64,000 bases of DNA, from assembly GCA_037074705.1 (NCBI GenBank), contig CM073594.1:58152509-58216508 (forward strand). Direction: 5' to 3'. Below are positions 10,091 to 22,760 of this stretch, piece after piece. Below the pieces are notes generated by a model. That model had not been told where the DNA came from, did no database searches, and was given only the letters and a program-made list of their open reading frames with translations. Every line of letters begins with the position of its first letter. Position 1 is the stretch's first letter. The position numbers and the translations under genes are program-made. The stretch is from Zhengitettix transpicula (Eukaryota; Arthropoda; Insecta; Orthoptera; Tetrigidae).

Positions 10091-13000
10091 AAAGTATTTA
10101 CATTTTAGGTTATAAATATTCAGACTGTATGCTTGGCACAAATATCTTATAAATACAATAATATAATACAAATCCAACCAGAGTGAGATTCAACGAATTT
10201 GATGAGTTAACTCAAGAAACCTAATCCGATCTGATAGGTGAATTTATTAACTTGTAGATGTTGAGGAATACGGTCATGGTCATGGGTCGTCAGAGATGTT
10301 AATTTTAAACTGTGTATCAGGGTCCCAACGTCTGATCGTCAGTGTCCATGATTTGTATTTAACGGATAATCCACTGGACCCTCCGGACTCAACACACGGT
10401 TTTCAAAAAAGTGTGGAACAATAATTAATATATATTATATGCATAAGAAATTAGAAATATTTCTGCGTGCCTCCAGAAAATTCTTAATTTTGCGAATTCA
10501 GCGCGTGTTTAGAAAAGTGAGCACCAGAGAGGTGTGGCCCGTCTTTGAACTTTGGAGGACCCTTCACCCGAGTAGATTGACTTGTAATAGATCGATCTCC
10601 TGGAATAGATAACAGCTGACGCTGCATGATTCGGAAAATTTATATTGTTGGTCAACACGTGGTCTTAAACATGCTTCAGAATTCGCACAATAAAAATACT
10701 GAATTAAAGAGTAATACGTCGAAAATACTTATGTTGTTAAAGTTCGAAATATTATTGACACGTTGCAGTATAGCTACCATCATTGTGAATATGCCAATCA
10801 ATATGAAAGTTTAGGTCTCTTACCATGCATTTTTATTGGCATAAAATACGGTAGTTTAGATTTCCCACACTCTTATGTACTTGAATGAGCGAACTACTAA
10901 TTTAATTTATTGAAAAAATAATAATAAAATGAAATTATTATTCAAAAACACATATACGGCTCCCTCAGTCAGTAACGTGATCAGTTAATATATCAATAAC
11001 AATGCCTGGTCTCGGAAACATTATCTTTGTCAGAGATGTATGTATACTCTATCTGAATAAAATTAAAATTTATAACTTTTTGCGTTATTGTGATTTAGGC
11101 TATTTTTACCGTAGTTTTAATGGAAGCTACTTTCAAACCCATCAACGTCTCTTTTCAAAACATATCATGCGCATTCCCATTTCAAATAATCGCACACTAA
11201 CAAATGTAGTCGTGCTCATTCCTAATATGTTCTTTTATCCATACTTATTTGTGAAATTGCAATTTAACGCCCACGTTTCGATGCAACATGAAAATACTGG
11301 GAATACTCATTTAACAATTCTCTGGTTCTTAACTTCGAGTGAAATTAGCTTCTTCCAATAGAGCTCCATTCGTGTTTGTATGTTCCATTTTTTATATCTC
11401 TATTACTAAGGATTATCTCATGTATACATAAACTAAATGTTGATCTAGGCTGCCGTCTTGCGATTATATCTTTTTGTTTTATTCTTTGAGCATAATCTTT
11501 CTTGAGCTTTTTAATTCGTCCTCAAATCCAAAGAATTATGAGATTGGTATGTGTCACATCCCGTAATTTGTAACAATGATTAAGCGTAAATAATGTTGCT
11601 GTGAATAATGAACGTGATAATCGAGACGCTCTTATCTGACCCTTCAGCCTATCTTGAACTCTTTGCGTCTTCTCCATATGGCATTACTAATGAAACTCAT
11701 AGACAAAACACACACAACGAAGAAACTAGTCACTTTAAATATAAAGCCAAAAACTGTTTCACGCCGAAGGACCCGGAAAAAATATTTGTTTAACGGTAAC
11801 TAATCTTTTTTCCGCCATTTATTTTTATGTCTTCCGAAAGTTCTATCATCGATAAAACCAAAACGTCTCTTGTATATAGAATTTAAATTAAATGTAATGA
11901 CCAATTGAAACATGCACAAGAAAACTTCGAATTAATTATATAAAATATATTTTATGATTCCTTATTAACGTGCAACATTTTTATCTTCGCCTATTGTAGT
12001 TCTTTGGTTAGATTTTAATTTTTTAAAAAGATGCAACTTCACTGCTCATTCTGCAGACACCTGATGAAGGCCACAATGTCGGCAGAAAGGTAACGGACTG
12101 TCGTTTTGTAATTCATTAAAATGTTTCTGTGTGTGTATCTTTTTTCAATTGTTAATTTTAAATTCCACCGTCGTCTTTAAAAGACTTTGATTTTAAAAAA
12201 GGCTGACGTTGTGCGTCTACTGTTATGCTCGAACCGAATACTTATTTTTCTTAAAAAGGAAGTATAGAAATAACTTTTGTAGAATAACATCGTTTCACAG
12301 TTTCGCTTTAATTGAATCTCGGAGACCGCGAAGTATCTCGCAACTACTGCGGTGGCATAAAAGATTTATCTCCTACGGCAGAGCTCTAAAATTCCGCCGC
12401 GTATTGCAGGTGGACTTATAGAAGGAAACCACTTCTCGTTTCAGTGGCCTATTAACCGCACAGAAGAAAGTGTATCGCTGCGTTTACTTTCGGCGGCGTT
12501 ATATCAGCATAAGGTCGGAGGGGGTCAGTGGGGGGGCGGCTGATCTTAACCTTTCCGGGAACAGGAACAACTCCTACCAACGTTACACGACGACGTCGCC
12601 ACTATCCGGAAATACTTATATTTAGACATGTGTGCGAAATACTGTGGCCTCGAATTGTATTCCGGGCATTTGTTAAATTTTTTATTATTCGGAAGTAGTA
12701 CGAGGAAATATGACCTAGTCATCAATATGGAAAATTATTTATTTATTTATTGTAACAAATATTGCATAATATTGTTTTATAAGTAACCAGCTTTTTAGAC
12801 CTGAAAAGTAATTATTTCGACACTAATCTATTCGTTATTTGGAATACTAGATAATTAACCTCTTCCAAACTCCACCCCATGTTGGAGGAGCTGATCTCGA
12901 CAGGAATAAAATTGTGTAATCGACACCAATCTCGGTCGTTTTCGCATCATTTTTGATTCACATCCCCCTTAACGCCCACTCTTGGTGCTGAACATATCAT

Positions 13001-13195
13001 AATTAACCTGAGTGACTGGATTCCACATCAATCTCGGTCGTTATCAAATTCTCGCCCCTTTTAAAGCCCCCACCACTAGTAGGGTTTCATCCCGTGCCGG
13101 TATTAGCTGAAATGACTACATCCAGAGTGACACAATTAATTTCAGCTTTCTCGAAAACGTTTTATTAGGCATTACTAATTCAAGATCTTTTTTTT
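10091..13195. other. intergenic, no gene; CpG-richer patch at 12.3-12.6 kb
   Basis: Mostly AT-rich. Around 12,055-12,140 lies cacctgatgaaggccacaat, the kind of phrase found in insect fold-back/MITE ends. From 12,310 to 12,610 the base composition turns GC- and CpG-richer (ccgcgaag, ggcggcgtt, gacgacgtcgcc) without an ORF I can identify. It could be regulatory DNA or a decayed insertion. Confidence 0.35.
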
Positions 13196-13613
13196 AACTA
13201 AGGTTCCCACATGCCGAGTCACCTCGGTGTATGTTCCGGGGTCACAGGCCTTGGGCATACGGTAAGAGTTGTCTGCTATTCCTATTGGAATAGTCGGCCC
13301 ACCTGCCTCCTAAACCGGTCAAGGCACGGTGAGGGGAAAGATGCGACCCCACAGCAAACCCTTCTTCCGCCATCGGAAGGGCGCGGGATAAGTACCAAAT
13401 GCCCGACCTACCTGATGCAGGTTTTTCTAGTGTTTTCCCTGCATCTTTTTTAGGTGAATTGCCTGGTAGGATCCTTAAACCATAGCCCGGGGGCCCTCGT
13501 TAACCCTTGGCTACCTTCCTCTACCTTTCCGTATCCCCCCTTTCAAATCCCTTCCTATGATATACCATGTGGATTACCCTCATGTAGCCTTTCCCCCCCC
13601 CCCTCCAAAAAAA
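13196..13613 (+). mobile_element. SINE-like retroposon family R1, copy 1
   Basis: About 400 bp of GC-richer sequence with landmark phrases tgtatgttccggggtc, gccatcggaagggcg, ggtaggatccttaaac and atgtggattaccctcatgta, ending in a C-run and A-run. The same landmarks occur in order at 15.5, 17.3 and 27.6 kb. The family is recognised only from internal repetition. The A-rich 3' ends suggest retroposition in + orientation. Confidence 0.75.
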
Positions 13614-13979
13614 GTTTCTTTTATTTACGGTAAACGTTGATTGACATTCTTGTAATAATTTTCTGCGACTTGTTCCGTCGCAAATGGAAGGGAAACTGGT
13701 TTATTGTAAGCAATAACTTTGGTTAATGAAGTACTGAGATATTAGTGTGGTGTGAAATGGCTACTTTAATAAAACGCCATTTTTACTGGTCCGACGATCG
13801 TAAAAATGCGAGAATGTCCATGACTACATGCGGAAAAAACGTGGTTAGGTTATGAAACGTCTTAACATGTCCGCTATACAATACTTTCCTGATTGTCCCG
13901 AGAAATTTATTGCTTTAGTATTTCTGTTTGTTTAAATCCTTCAAATGTCCTTCTGACCCGTGCCAGTAATTAATATTAT

Positions 13980-14480
13980 ACATTTATTATTCTTGGCCGG
14001 ATCCGACGAAGGTGACTGAAATTTGTTCTCTGCGTTGGCAGAACAAAACCGAGAACCATGAATTTGGCGAGCATCTTTCTTGCTTTTTCCAGAATGAGTC
14101 GCTAACGGAGGAAACATCGTGCAATGGTACCAGACTTCTATCCAAACCAACTGGAATTCTCAGTGTATATATAGAGCCGGATGACTGCATCACTCGAGTT
14201 TGTTTGGAAGACGAAAGTAATGACGTGGAGCGCGAAACTGGGTCACGGCTATCTCCATTTAGCTCGCTGAAGCCCTCAGCCAAGTGTTGAAATACTCACA
14301 CATGCTCCTACAACTTAGGTACGGGCCGGAAATGTGCTTCAATCTAACGCTGGTCCACTCGAGATCAACGTGATTGGCGAACCACCTTGGTCTTAAAGGG
14401 CTGTAACTTTCTTGCTTTAAGCCGGTGTGTACTTTTCGGAGAAAACATCGTGCAATGGTACGAGACTTCTATCTAACTCA
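13980..14480. repeat. diverged repeat with internal 37-bp duplication
   Basis: The phrase aacatcgtgcaatggtac + (c/g)agacttctat occurs at about 14108-14146 and again at 14439-14476. The segment 13987-14290 is open on both strands (98 and 92 codons), which is more likely base composition of a transposon remnant than two genes. No domain is recognised. Confidence 0.4.
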
Positions 14481-14539
14481 ATATTTTGGAGATCCCCAAC
14501 TCATTTAAGTTTAATTTAAGAAATCCACAACGATTATGT

Positions 14540-15180
14540 GTTACAAATTCATGCAGTCTTTACAGTCTTCTGTTTATTATTCAGTGTTGTGCCTACTGGA
14601 CTTGGTCTGTAATTTTCCCAGTCCTTTGCTTCTTCCTTCAACACCGAATATCTTCTTATTTCTCCCTTGAAGTCGCCATCCGTGTATCCTTCGTTGATTT
14701 CGTGCAGTAAACAGTTTCTCCTTAGTATGTGTTCGGTCCAGTTTCTCTTAAAAACTGTAGCCCTTCTTAGAACGTCTTCGTCTTCTACCATATCTGACTA
14801 GTTATTTTCGATTCTTCTCCAACACCGCGTTTCATAACTTTCCAGGTATTTAAAACGAAAATTCTTTGTCTTCTTGGAAAATAATAATGAGAAAAACAGC
14901 CTTTCTTTAAAGCTATTGAGTCTTGTCAACTGAATTGTGCAGTTGAGTCGCTCTAGGCTCTTGTGTTGTTTAGTTTTCTTAACACCTGATGAAAGGAACA
15001 AGGTTTTCAGAAACGTTTTGAGGTATTTAAATCATCACTTCTTTGGTCTCTATTTGGCTATTTTTCTCATTATTATTATTTCCAGCTATTTTTCTCATTA
15101 TAGTTACCAGATATTTCTTCTCCATATTTCTTAATGTCCATGTTTCAGGTCCAGGAATAGGCTTCGTCCAGGTATCTTTC
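14540..15180 (-). mobile_element. LINE reverse-transcriptase relic (C-terminal end), interrupted
   Basis: The reverse strand encodes NWTEHILRRNCLLHEINEG (about 14680-14760) and YLESYETRCWRRIE (about 14815-14860). These resemble the C-terminal part of non-LTR endonuclease-reverse transcriptases abundant in insect genomes, where LESFEMWCWRRM and GHILRRNCLL are typical phrases. Stops and frameshifts make it a dead copy. A TIR-bearing insert at about 14.88-15.08 kb splits it, and matching LINE sequence resumes at 15.10 kb. Confidence 0.55.
14880..15080. mobile_element. ~200-bp TIR element inserted in the LINE relic
   Basis: The left edge aataataatgagaaaaacagcc (one transition apart) is the inverse of the right edge ggctatttttctcattatta. 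The inside includes acctgatgaaaggaacaagg and cacttctttggtctctattt, which resembles the right end of the MITE at 54.9 kb. A short duplication of the right TIR follows at about 15,085. Confidence 0.5.
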
Positions 15181-15467
15181 GTAATTATATTTGTCAGTAG
15201 GGCCTTTTCCCTTTAAGGGATACGTGTCTTTATTCCCTTCTTGCTGTGGTTCGTCAAAAGTATTTTATAAAATGAATAATATTTTAACGTCTTCATTCAA
15301 ACCAGGAATGGTTTTGAAGTTAAACCTGTTATACGTGGGATACGACTGCGAGATACATGAGGCTGGACGAGGATGCATGAAAGGAAATGATAAATCAGAG
15401 CCGAGCACCAATCACAAGCCGCCACATCAACGACGGTTAGACTTGTATACGTAAGGATATAATTACC

Positions 15468-15871
15468 TTTTAATCTCCCTCGCAGTCGGGGATCAAAAGG
15501 TCGAAATTAGGTGTATGTTCCGGAGTCGCAGACTTTGGGATAGTCGGCCAGTTGCCTCCTAAACTGGTCGAGGCACGGAGAAGGGAAAGCTGCGACCCTT
15601 CTGCAAACCCCTTTTCCGCCATCGGAAGGGCGTGGGGCAAGTACCAAATGCCCGACCTACCTGATATCGATTTTCAAGGGTTTTTCCTGCAGTACTTTTA
15701 GGCGAATACCGGGTAGGATCCTTAAACTATACTACTTCGGGGCCCTAGTTAAATCTCGGCTACCTAGCTCTACCCTTCCGCATACCCCCATTCAAATCCC
15801 TTCCTATGCTATTAAAGGGCAATTGACCACCACGTGGATTTCCCTCGTGTAACCTGTTTACACAAAAAAAT
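15468..15871 (+). mobile_element. SINE-like retroposon family R1, copy 2
   Basis: It shares all main landmarks with copy 1 (tgtatgttccgg, gccatcggaagggcg, ggtaggatccttaaac) and ends in cacaaaaaaatta. It lacks about 36 bp present in the others (the ggcatacggtaagag segment) and has a different 5' lead. Confidence 0.75.
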
Positions 15872-17129
15872 TAAATAAGAATAAGTAAAATAGAATTTTT
15901 TAAAAGTAAACTAGTACTTCAGTGTTTATTTTTTTAAAAAAATTACATATAACATTTTACGTAAATGGGCTTAAAAAGATGAATATTGTGCAAGCCGATA
16001 CGACCTGCGGTTACTAAATTAAATAAATACTCGAGGACAGTACAAGTTTTATACTTTATGACTAATTTTGAATTAATTAATAGAATTAAAAATAAGCTTT
16101 TCCAATAGTTAAATAATAATTTTAACTGATGCACACAAGCGTCCATTTCACCAAAAGCCAGAGTTTTTGTATGAACACGGCGGGACTCTACGCAAACCAC
16201 AGATGTTATTTTCCCTCGCAAGTCGGCACGTGGACGTGTAATAAATGAACAACAAGGCCGTACGCAGATGGTTTGTGCACAGGTAGACGTTACGACATCA
16301 CGAGCGTTCTAAATATACTCGTCGTGTCCTGTTAGTTATGCTTCATCAAGTGATGCTGTAAATAAACGTGATGCCACCTCACACGCAATGCACTTTACTC
16401 GCAGACTGCTTTCAATCTATGTCACCTCTGCTCCGACTGTCTTAAAAGTAGATTCTTCAATATAAATATATACGCTATCACGAGGCTGAATATCATATCG
16501 CGACTTGTTTGTTCGGGGTTTCCGTTGTCTAAGAGGTAGAAAGAGTCCGACACTTGTATCATTGTAGAAGAGCTGGGCACACTGGTCTAACCACTCGTTA
16601 AAGGGATGAACTTACTAAATTCAGTCTTCTCCAGAGATACGACTCGCATATGACTGAAGAAGATTGGGATATTGCTCTAAAATTATAGACTGGGCTGAGA
16701 AAGTTAAAACGGAGGTTGTAGGGGACTTTAGCTCTTGTGAGTTATGATTAATATAGAATTGCAAATTTCTTTGTAATAGCCCGAATAAGTATAATATATT
16801 TCTGTTGTTTTTTAACATGGACACAATTCAACCTACACTGTTTGATATTAGAATAAAAATATACTAATTACACACTATTTGTTATTAGATATTAACGCTA
16901 TGAACTAAACTGTATTCACACACTTTGTCATTTTTGTATCTGGTAACATATTTTACATTCAAAAGCAGAAATACATTGACGTATATTGATGTGACAGATC
17001 AGTCTTGAACTAGTTATGGGTAAAATAGACAAAATTAACCAATTTCAATACTTCGAAGTTATATTACATCTAAGTTTAAACATGGATTGTCATATATTTT
17101 ATGTATGCAGAAATATTAGTAGAATGCTA
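15872..17129. other. intergenic, no gene seen
   Basis: AT-rich, with a mixed-composition stretch at 16,120-16,520. ORFs are short and without known motifs. Confidence 0.45.
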
Positions 17130-17900
17130 GGATTTTTATATTATTTATTACTAAATATCCTTCTCTACCTTGCCCTGTCCTTTCATCCAATATGTTCTTC
17201 TCTCTCCGTCAATGATGAGCAATAAACTTTTTCTCCCTACGAAATGACGAATCCAGTTTCCAGTTCTCTTAAAGACCGTAGTCAAACCTTATCATTTATT
17301 CTTCTTATAACCTTTTAATCTCTGGTTTTTGAACTAAGTTTCCCACATGCCGAGGCACCTCGGCCTGTTTTGAGAAGTGTATGTTCCGGGGTCGCAGACC
17401 TTGGGCATACGGTAAGAGCTGTTCGGTATTCCTATTGGAATAGTCGGCCAGCTGCCTCCTAAACTGGTCAAGGCACGGCGAGGGGAAATCTGCGACCCCA
17501 CAGCAAACCCCTCTCCCGCCATCGGAAGAGCGTGGGACAAGTACCAAATACCCGACCAACCTGATGCAGGTTTTTCTAGGGTTTTCTCTGCATCACTTTT
17601 AGGCGAATTGCACCGGGGGCCGCAGTTAACCCTTGGCTACCTTTCTCTACCTTTCCGCATCCCCCCTTTCACTCCCTTTCCTATGATATAAGAGGGGAGT
17701 TGCCACTATGTGGATCACTCTAAACATAGCCAGTCTACACCTTAAAAAAATTACCAAATATGTCGACTTTATTTTTTCAGTTCTTCTCAAACACCAAGTT
17801 TCAAAACCTTCCAGGCTTTTCTTCTCCCTCTTTCTTATTGTCCGCGTTTCTGATCCATACACAAAGGCCTGCTCCACATGTAGTACTATAACAGTACCAA
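17130..17900 (-). mobile_element. LINE reverse-transcriptase relic split by an R1 insertion
   Basis: The reverse strand of 17,755-17,877 reads YGSETRTIRKREKKSLEGFE then TWCLRRTEKI, the same region as the 14.8-kb relic (LESYETRCWRRIE). The downstream part of that relic, with agtttctcttaaa(g)accgta, is seen at 17,240-17,290. The R1 element at 17,311-17,748 lies exactly between these two halves. Confidence 0.55.
17311..17748 (+). mobile_element. SINE-like retroposon family R1, copy 3
   Basis: Closest to full length, including the 5' part gaactaagtttcccacatgc and the short inverted phrase gccgaggcacctcggc. It ends in ccttaaaaaaatta. It sits inside the LINE relic, so it moved after that LINE copy landed. 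Confidence 0.78.
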
Positions 17901-19895
17901 AATTTTTAACAAAAAATATAAATATATAATTATTGTGTTGTGTTGGTTGGCTTAATAATTTCCGTTAAGAGTTATTTTATATAAAAATAAAAGAATTAGT
18001 GTAACAACGATGTGAAGAGGAATGTATCAATGATTTTTGTCACCATATTTTAATATATATTTATGTTATAAGTATGATAGCAACCCACACAATGTTAGAA
18101 GCAATGGCAGAGTCTGACACAGGCAAGGAATGGTTAGATAGAAATAATCAAAAGTAGAACAGAATTAAGTTAGAAGTTCTGAGACTGTTGATAAATTTAG
18201 TACTAGTTCAATTAAGACATATAATTAAAAATTGTGGGTGGTGTTTGTGTACAGAAGTAATTTTGATAAATAAATCATTATTATTAACCAAAACTATTGA
18301 AGGTATTCTAATAGTGAACAGTTGTCTATTTGAATAGACGTTTTGGGGAGAAATGAATAAGTTGCTAAAGAAATTAATGTCTTGTTGCGCCTATAAATTT
18401 TAACTGTGGTCGACAGAGTGAAACCAGAAATTTCTTACCTGCAGTTTTATCCCGTCTAGTTATTAGTTTTCAATCTTTAAGAAGTGAATCGTGTAAGTGG
18501 AGTTTCTGCTAATTCCTGTGTGTACGCCTGGAGCTCCCTTCTCAATAAAACCCTCTCAGTTGCGTATCCCTCCGTCAATTATAAGAGCCCTCGGGCGATC
18601 GATACTTCCAATGCGAAGGAAAGGGAGGAAATTTATATTTATGCTGTTGCAACCCGTCGGGTTGGCTTGTGGCATCACTCGGGACTGCTCGTTGTGTGTT
18701 TAGTGTAATTTCATTATCACAGCAGGCAGCGATGCTTCGATAACTCGAAGTGATTTGTCTATCGCCACAGACTTAGACGTGAACGAAGCTCTTTGAAGTA
18801 GCTGCGATGCAAGAAGCAAAAATCTATAACAGTTTATCCTTTCTTCATCTTAAATTTCGTAAAACTGCAAAATTTACCGTCTGTAATTATAATTATATAT
18901 GAATCATTACCGATCTATATTTTCAGAGAAGAAAAATATTAGCATCTCAAAACCTTAATTTTGTGTCAACGTCACACAATTGCAATATCTTCGTTCGAAA
19001 GAAAAAGTTAATCTATAATGTCTCGTAAGAACAAAGACAGCAAAACCATCAGAGATTTTAAAAAAATAAATCATAGCTATAATTTAAATGTTGAATATCA
19101 AAGTTTGAGAATTACAGAATTTTTCATAGTTTTAATATGCAGCATTTTATGTATTGAAAATAATCAGCCAATTTAAAAATGTAATATAATTATTAACCGT
19201 TCTAAAATTAGGACGTCTTCATATAATAAATATTTTAATTACATATAATGATGATTAACTATATGTTTTACACCATTATATCAAAATGTAACATTTAGTT
19301 TTAAAATCTCGTAATTATTTATTGTCATTACCGGAAGGGGTCCTAAATGTTCAAATTTGATATGAACAAATTGTCTTTTTTTATTAAACTTTATTTTTAC
19401 GACTTGTATGGCCATTAATAATATATTATTCCACAATAAAATACAGGACTATGATCAAAATAAAGTTTAGTAATTGGATTATGTTGATCAGTAGAAAGTT
19501 TCATATGTTGGCTTTGTGTTCGTTAATCTTGGTACATGAAGAAATTTTTGTTTTGGCATACAAGCACAATCCAACTCCATTAAATAACGACATAATTCAT
19601 TTGGCTTTTTATTCTAGTGACATTTTCAAAGAATAATACTGAAATATTCTGTGATTGACTTCAGTACTTAAAAAAATATATTGGGTAACACTTCACTGAG
19701 TTTTCATTTATTATTTTCTCGCTCTTATTTCCCTGGCGTCTTCCATTGTAACTTGTTTTAGATGACAAAGTTTCTGTAAATGGAGGCAGAATTACTGGAA
19801 TCAAATTCTTTAATGATTCGGACGTATGGAAGTGTATAACTGACAAAAGTATATAAAAACAGAAAGGTAAAAATATGTAATCCAGATATAATTAA
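17900..19895. other. intergenic, no gene seen
   Basis: AT-rich. A CpG-richer stretch at 18,440-18,800 has overlapping + ORFs of 68 and 74 codons with no recognisable motif. Confidence 0.4.
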
Positions 19896-20043
19896 ACTAA
19901 AGTCGGAAAGAAATTATACTACTTTTAGTTGGATTAATAAGGAAATCAATCAAATTAGTTCGAGTAACCGTAATGCCTTGGCAATTGTCTCCCCTAGTTC
20001 TGAACGAGAAAGTAATTACTTAAGGAGCAAGTATCAGTTACAA
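19896..20043 (+). repeat. 148-bp inverted repeat, left copy
   Basis: From actaaagtcggaaag to gtatcagttacaa. The reverse complement lies at 23,229-23,373 with only a few substitutions and small indels, for example an extra atc before the ttcgagtaaccg phrase. Confidence 0.85.
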
Positions 20044-20607
20044 TCCTAGTAATTAAGTATAATTGTATTGAGGGGGACATTGCAGTCACCTTTTGTTTAA
20101 AGATAATACTTTTAGATCTGTATAAGGGTGGAACCCCTAGAGTGATTTCCAATTTATCATCCTGAAGGATCGTGAAAGGAAATGAATTAAGTATTGCACC
20201 GGTTTGTGAATCAGTAAGAATTAAATTGGTAGAGGAAGATTCCCTTCCGGGAAGATGCGTAACTCTTTAAAGCCTCCAGGATGACGGCTAAAAAACGTGA
20301 TGACCTCATCAATAATCTCCGTCACTCTTGCTTCCTGTTTCATTCACAAAGGGACACACGGATGTTTAAACGTCACTCACGAAAATATACCGGATTTCCT
20401 TGATCTTGAATCTAGAGAACCGGCCGACATTGCTACAGCCAGACCGGGTCCTGTCCTCGATGAAGGTTCTGCGACTCTCCGCCTCGAGATCCGACTCGAT
20501 CCTTGATCTGATCGACCTTGGGCCACAACGGACTGACCAGTCGTCACTGACATTCACGGACGAAACGTTCACTGTCACGCAACGTCGACGTCATTTACTC
20601 TTACCAA

Positions 20608-21048
20608 ATGTCACAAAGTCAAGAAAAAACGACATCAAAATATATGGTGGACTTCATACGTTTGTTTTGGAAACGATTCGAAATTTTCTGCATGACGATT
20701 TTTATTCCAAACGCAAACACTCGTAAAAGATCTAAATGGAATGAATGGTATGCGACACGTACGAAATATAACGTCATGGCTTTGTTGCATAAGTTCACCT
20801 TCTCTCTGCTAGATATCGTGATGGCTCACATCAAAAGTATCACCTCTTCCCGACAAATGTCGCTTCGAAAGCAAAACTGTTGTGACGTCAGTTTTTTACT
20901 CTGGATGCGAAAAATATTTAATATTTACAATTCACCACTTCACTTGGAGCTGTATTTTTTTTTCACAAAACATTTAAATCCTATAATGACAGCGATGAAA
21001 CTGTTAATTTGGCTGACCGTTATTACAATTTCTTCCATAGTTAATTGA
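20608..21048 (+). other. 146-codon ORF of unknown nature
   Basis: The longest uninterrupted reading frame in the window. It is rich in Ile, Phe, Lys and Ser with one hydrophobic C-terminal stretch (MKLLIWLTVITISSIV). I recognise no domain, and codon use looks like the surrounding AT-rich DNA. It lies inside the 19.9-23.4 kb inverted-repeat pair. It could be chance or a transposon relic. Confidence 0.15.
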
Positions 21049-22144
21049 TTCTACCTCGATCCAGACTTGGAGGGTAATATATTTAATTGGAAACTGAAGG
21101 TTACAACACTCACCGAAAGGATAATACGGTATCATTAGGATTATAATACTTGGTTAGTGTTGGTCGGGTATTGCTTTGTATGATTTATAGAGAAACTATA
21201 GAAAGAAAAGAATCGATTGAAGGAGAAAAGTGGTTAGGAAAGAGTGAAAGAAACCGGACGTTTCGAGCAATAAAAATATTTTTTTTTCTTCAGGGAATAA
21301 AGGGAATCAGTCCATAGACTTCCTATTTCTCCCTACCCCGCTCTTAGTATATAAACAGTAATTATCACGTTGCTTTGTGATGGAAAGGGTTGGTTTTAAT
21401 TTTTCATATGGATATGAATAAAAGAGCAGTGTCTCGTCGTGCTGAAAAGTGATATCCTGATTGTCCTGAATAAACTTGAAGGTCATACATCACCAATATG
21501 GCAACGACCTCAGTGCAAATTTACGCAGCAGGATCTAATAGTCGTTTCGCCAGTTATTAATTAGTCTCTTGAGTCCCAGTAAAAAAAAATCATTCGAGGG
21601 TGTTACATAAGGCTGTTTAATCTACACGTCAATATTTGTTAATTTACATACGATATATAAAGAAAATTTACGTTAGAAACCGGAACGTTGAGTTGAATAA
21701 AGAGGTCCTGTTTCATGTCCCGCTATACACAGTCGAGTCTTCAAACTCGTACCTCTTCCTGTGGGGTGATGGACTGTGAATAATGTAGAACCAACCATTA
21801 CAGAAATTGCGGGTTACTTACTCGCAACTACTCACACACACGTTTATCATAAATAATTAATTCCAGACCTGATGGATCGAGCGGGAAGATTTTCGTGGAA
21901 AATATTTTTGGGCGTAATTTATCCATTCCAGAGCAACAACATGTAGTGAGTTTTCTATCACAGCCTTCCTGTTCTATGTTCAGCAGCCTCAGATTGTTGC
22001 TGAGTGCAAGAAGAAGCGTCTTCAGGATTCTGATGTCCCGTGGTAAGCAAAGTGCAAAGTTGATGACGCAAGTCTTGACGTCATTGTTGTAGTGGTTTCA
22101 TTAGCATAAAATCTTAGGTGCATATCGCAGCATTTACAGACGAG

Positions 22145-22145
<1 letters not shown>

Positions 22146-22192
<47 letters not shown>
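22146..22192. repeat. (TA)n microsatellite
   Basis: About 23 uninterrupted TA units. Confidence 0.9.
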
Positions 22193-22195
<3 letters not shown>

Positions 22196-22489
22196 AATGT
22201 CTAGTAGGACTTTATAGATGAAAATGAGTATATATTTACCTGATATAGCACATGTAATGTATATTCCAAGTTAATTAGGAAACGACAGTTACTTCATTAT
22301 GTAGTTTTAAATCTATGAAACCGCCGTGACAAATATGAAGTTAAAAGGAATTTAGTATTTTAAACAATTTATTATAATTCTTTCAATAGGTAATGCCTAC
22401 TTTTTTCACTCTTTTATTTGTCAAGACAATTAAATGCAATTAACAGAGCATAATCATTCTTGATTAAATAATCACTTTTCAATTTAGAC

Positions 22490-22760
22490 TCCGTCATTTT
22501 CCACAGTTTTTGTACACCTTTTAACTGTGGTAAAAAGGGTGTTTTCGCTTTCTAAGCCATCGACGCACGGAAGTTTTACTATTCTTTGCCATTAAGCTTC
22601 GTTACTGCGACGAATCCATCACTGAACAGTGCTGACATCGACTGATGCATCACCATGCACATTTTTCAGTCTTTCTTAAATGGGAATGGATTTTTACCTT
22701 CCGCATCTAAGAATTCAGTCACAGAACGCTGTCTAATACGTACGTAATGGTCAGCCATTT
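22490..22760 (-). pseudogene. degraded mariner/Tc1-like transposase N-terminal fragment
   Basis: The reverse strand starts MADHYVRIRQRSVTEFLDAE from an ATG at 22,757. After a stop or frameshift it continues with NVHGDASVDVSTVQ-type sequence and RWIRRSNEA. The VDVSTV(R)RWV(R)R arrangement is typical of the helix-turn-helix DNA-binding part of mariner-related transposases in insects. Several frame breaks and no DDE core mean it is dead. Family assignment is by remembered motif only. Confidence 0.45.

Noticed and set aside
13987..14290. Overlapping ORFs of 98 and 92 codons on opposite strands as genes
   Set aside because: Open frames on both strands at once reflect composition. The region contains an internal repeat and looks like a transposon remnant.
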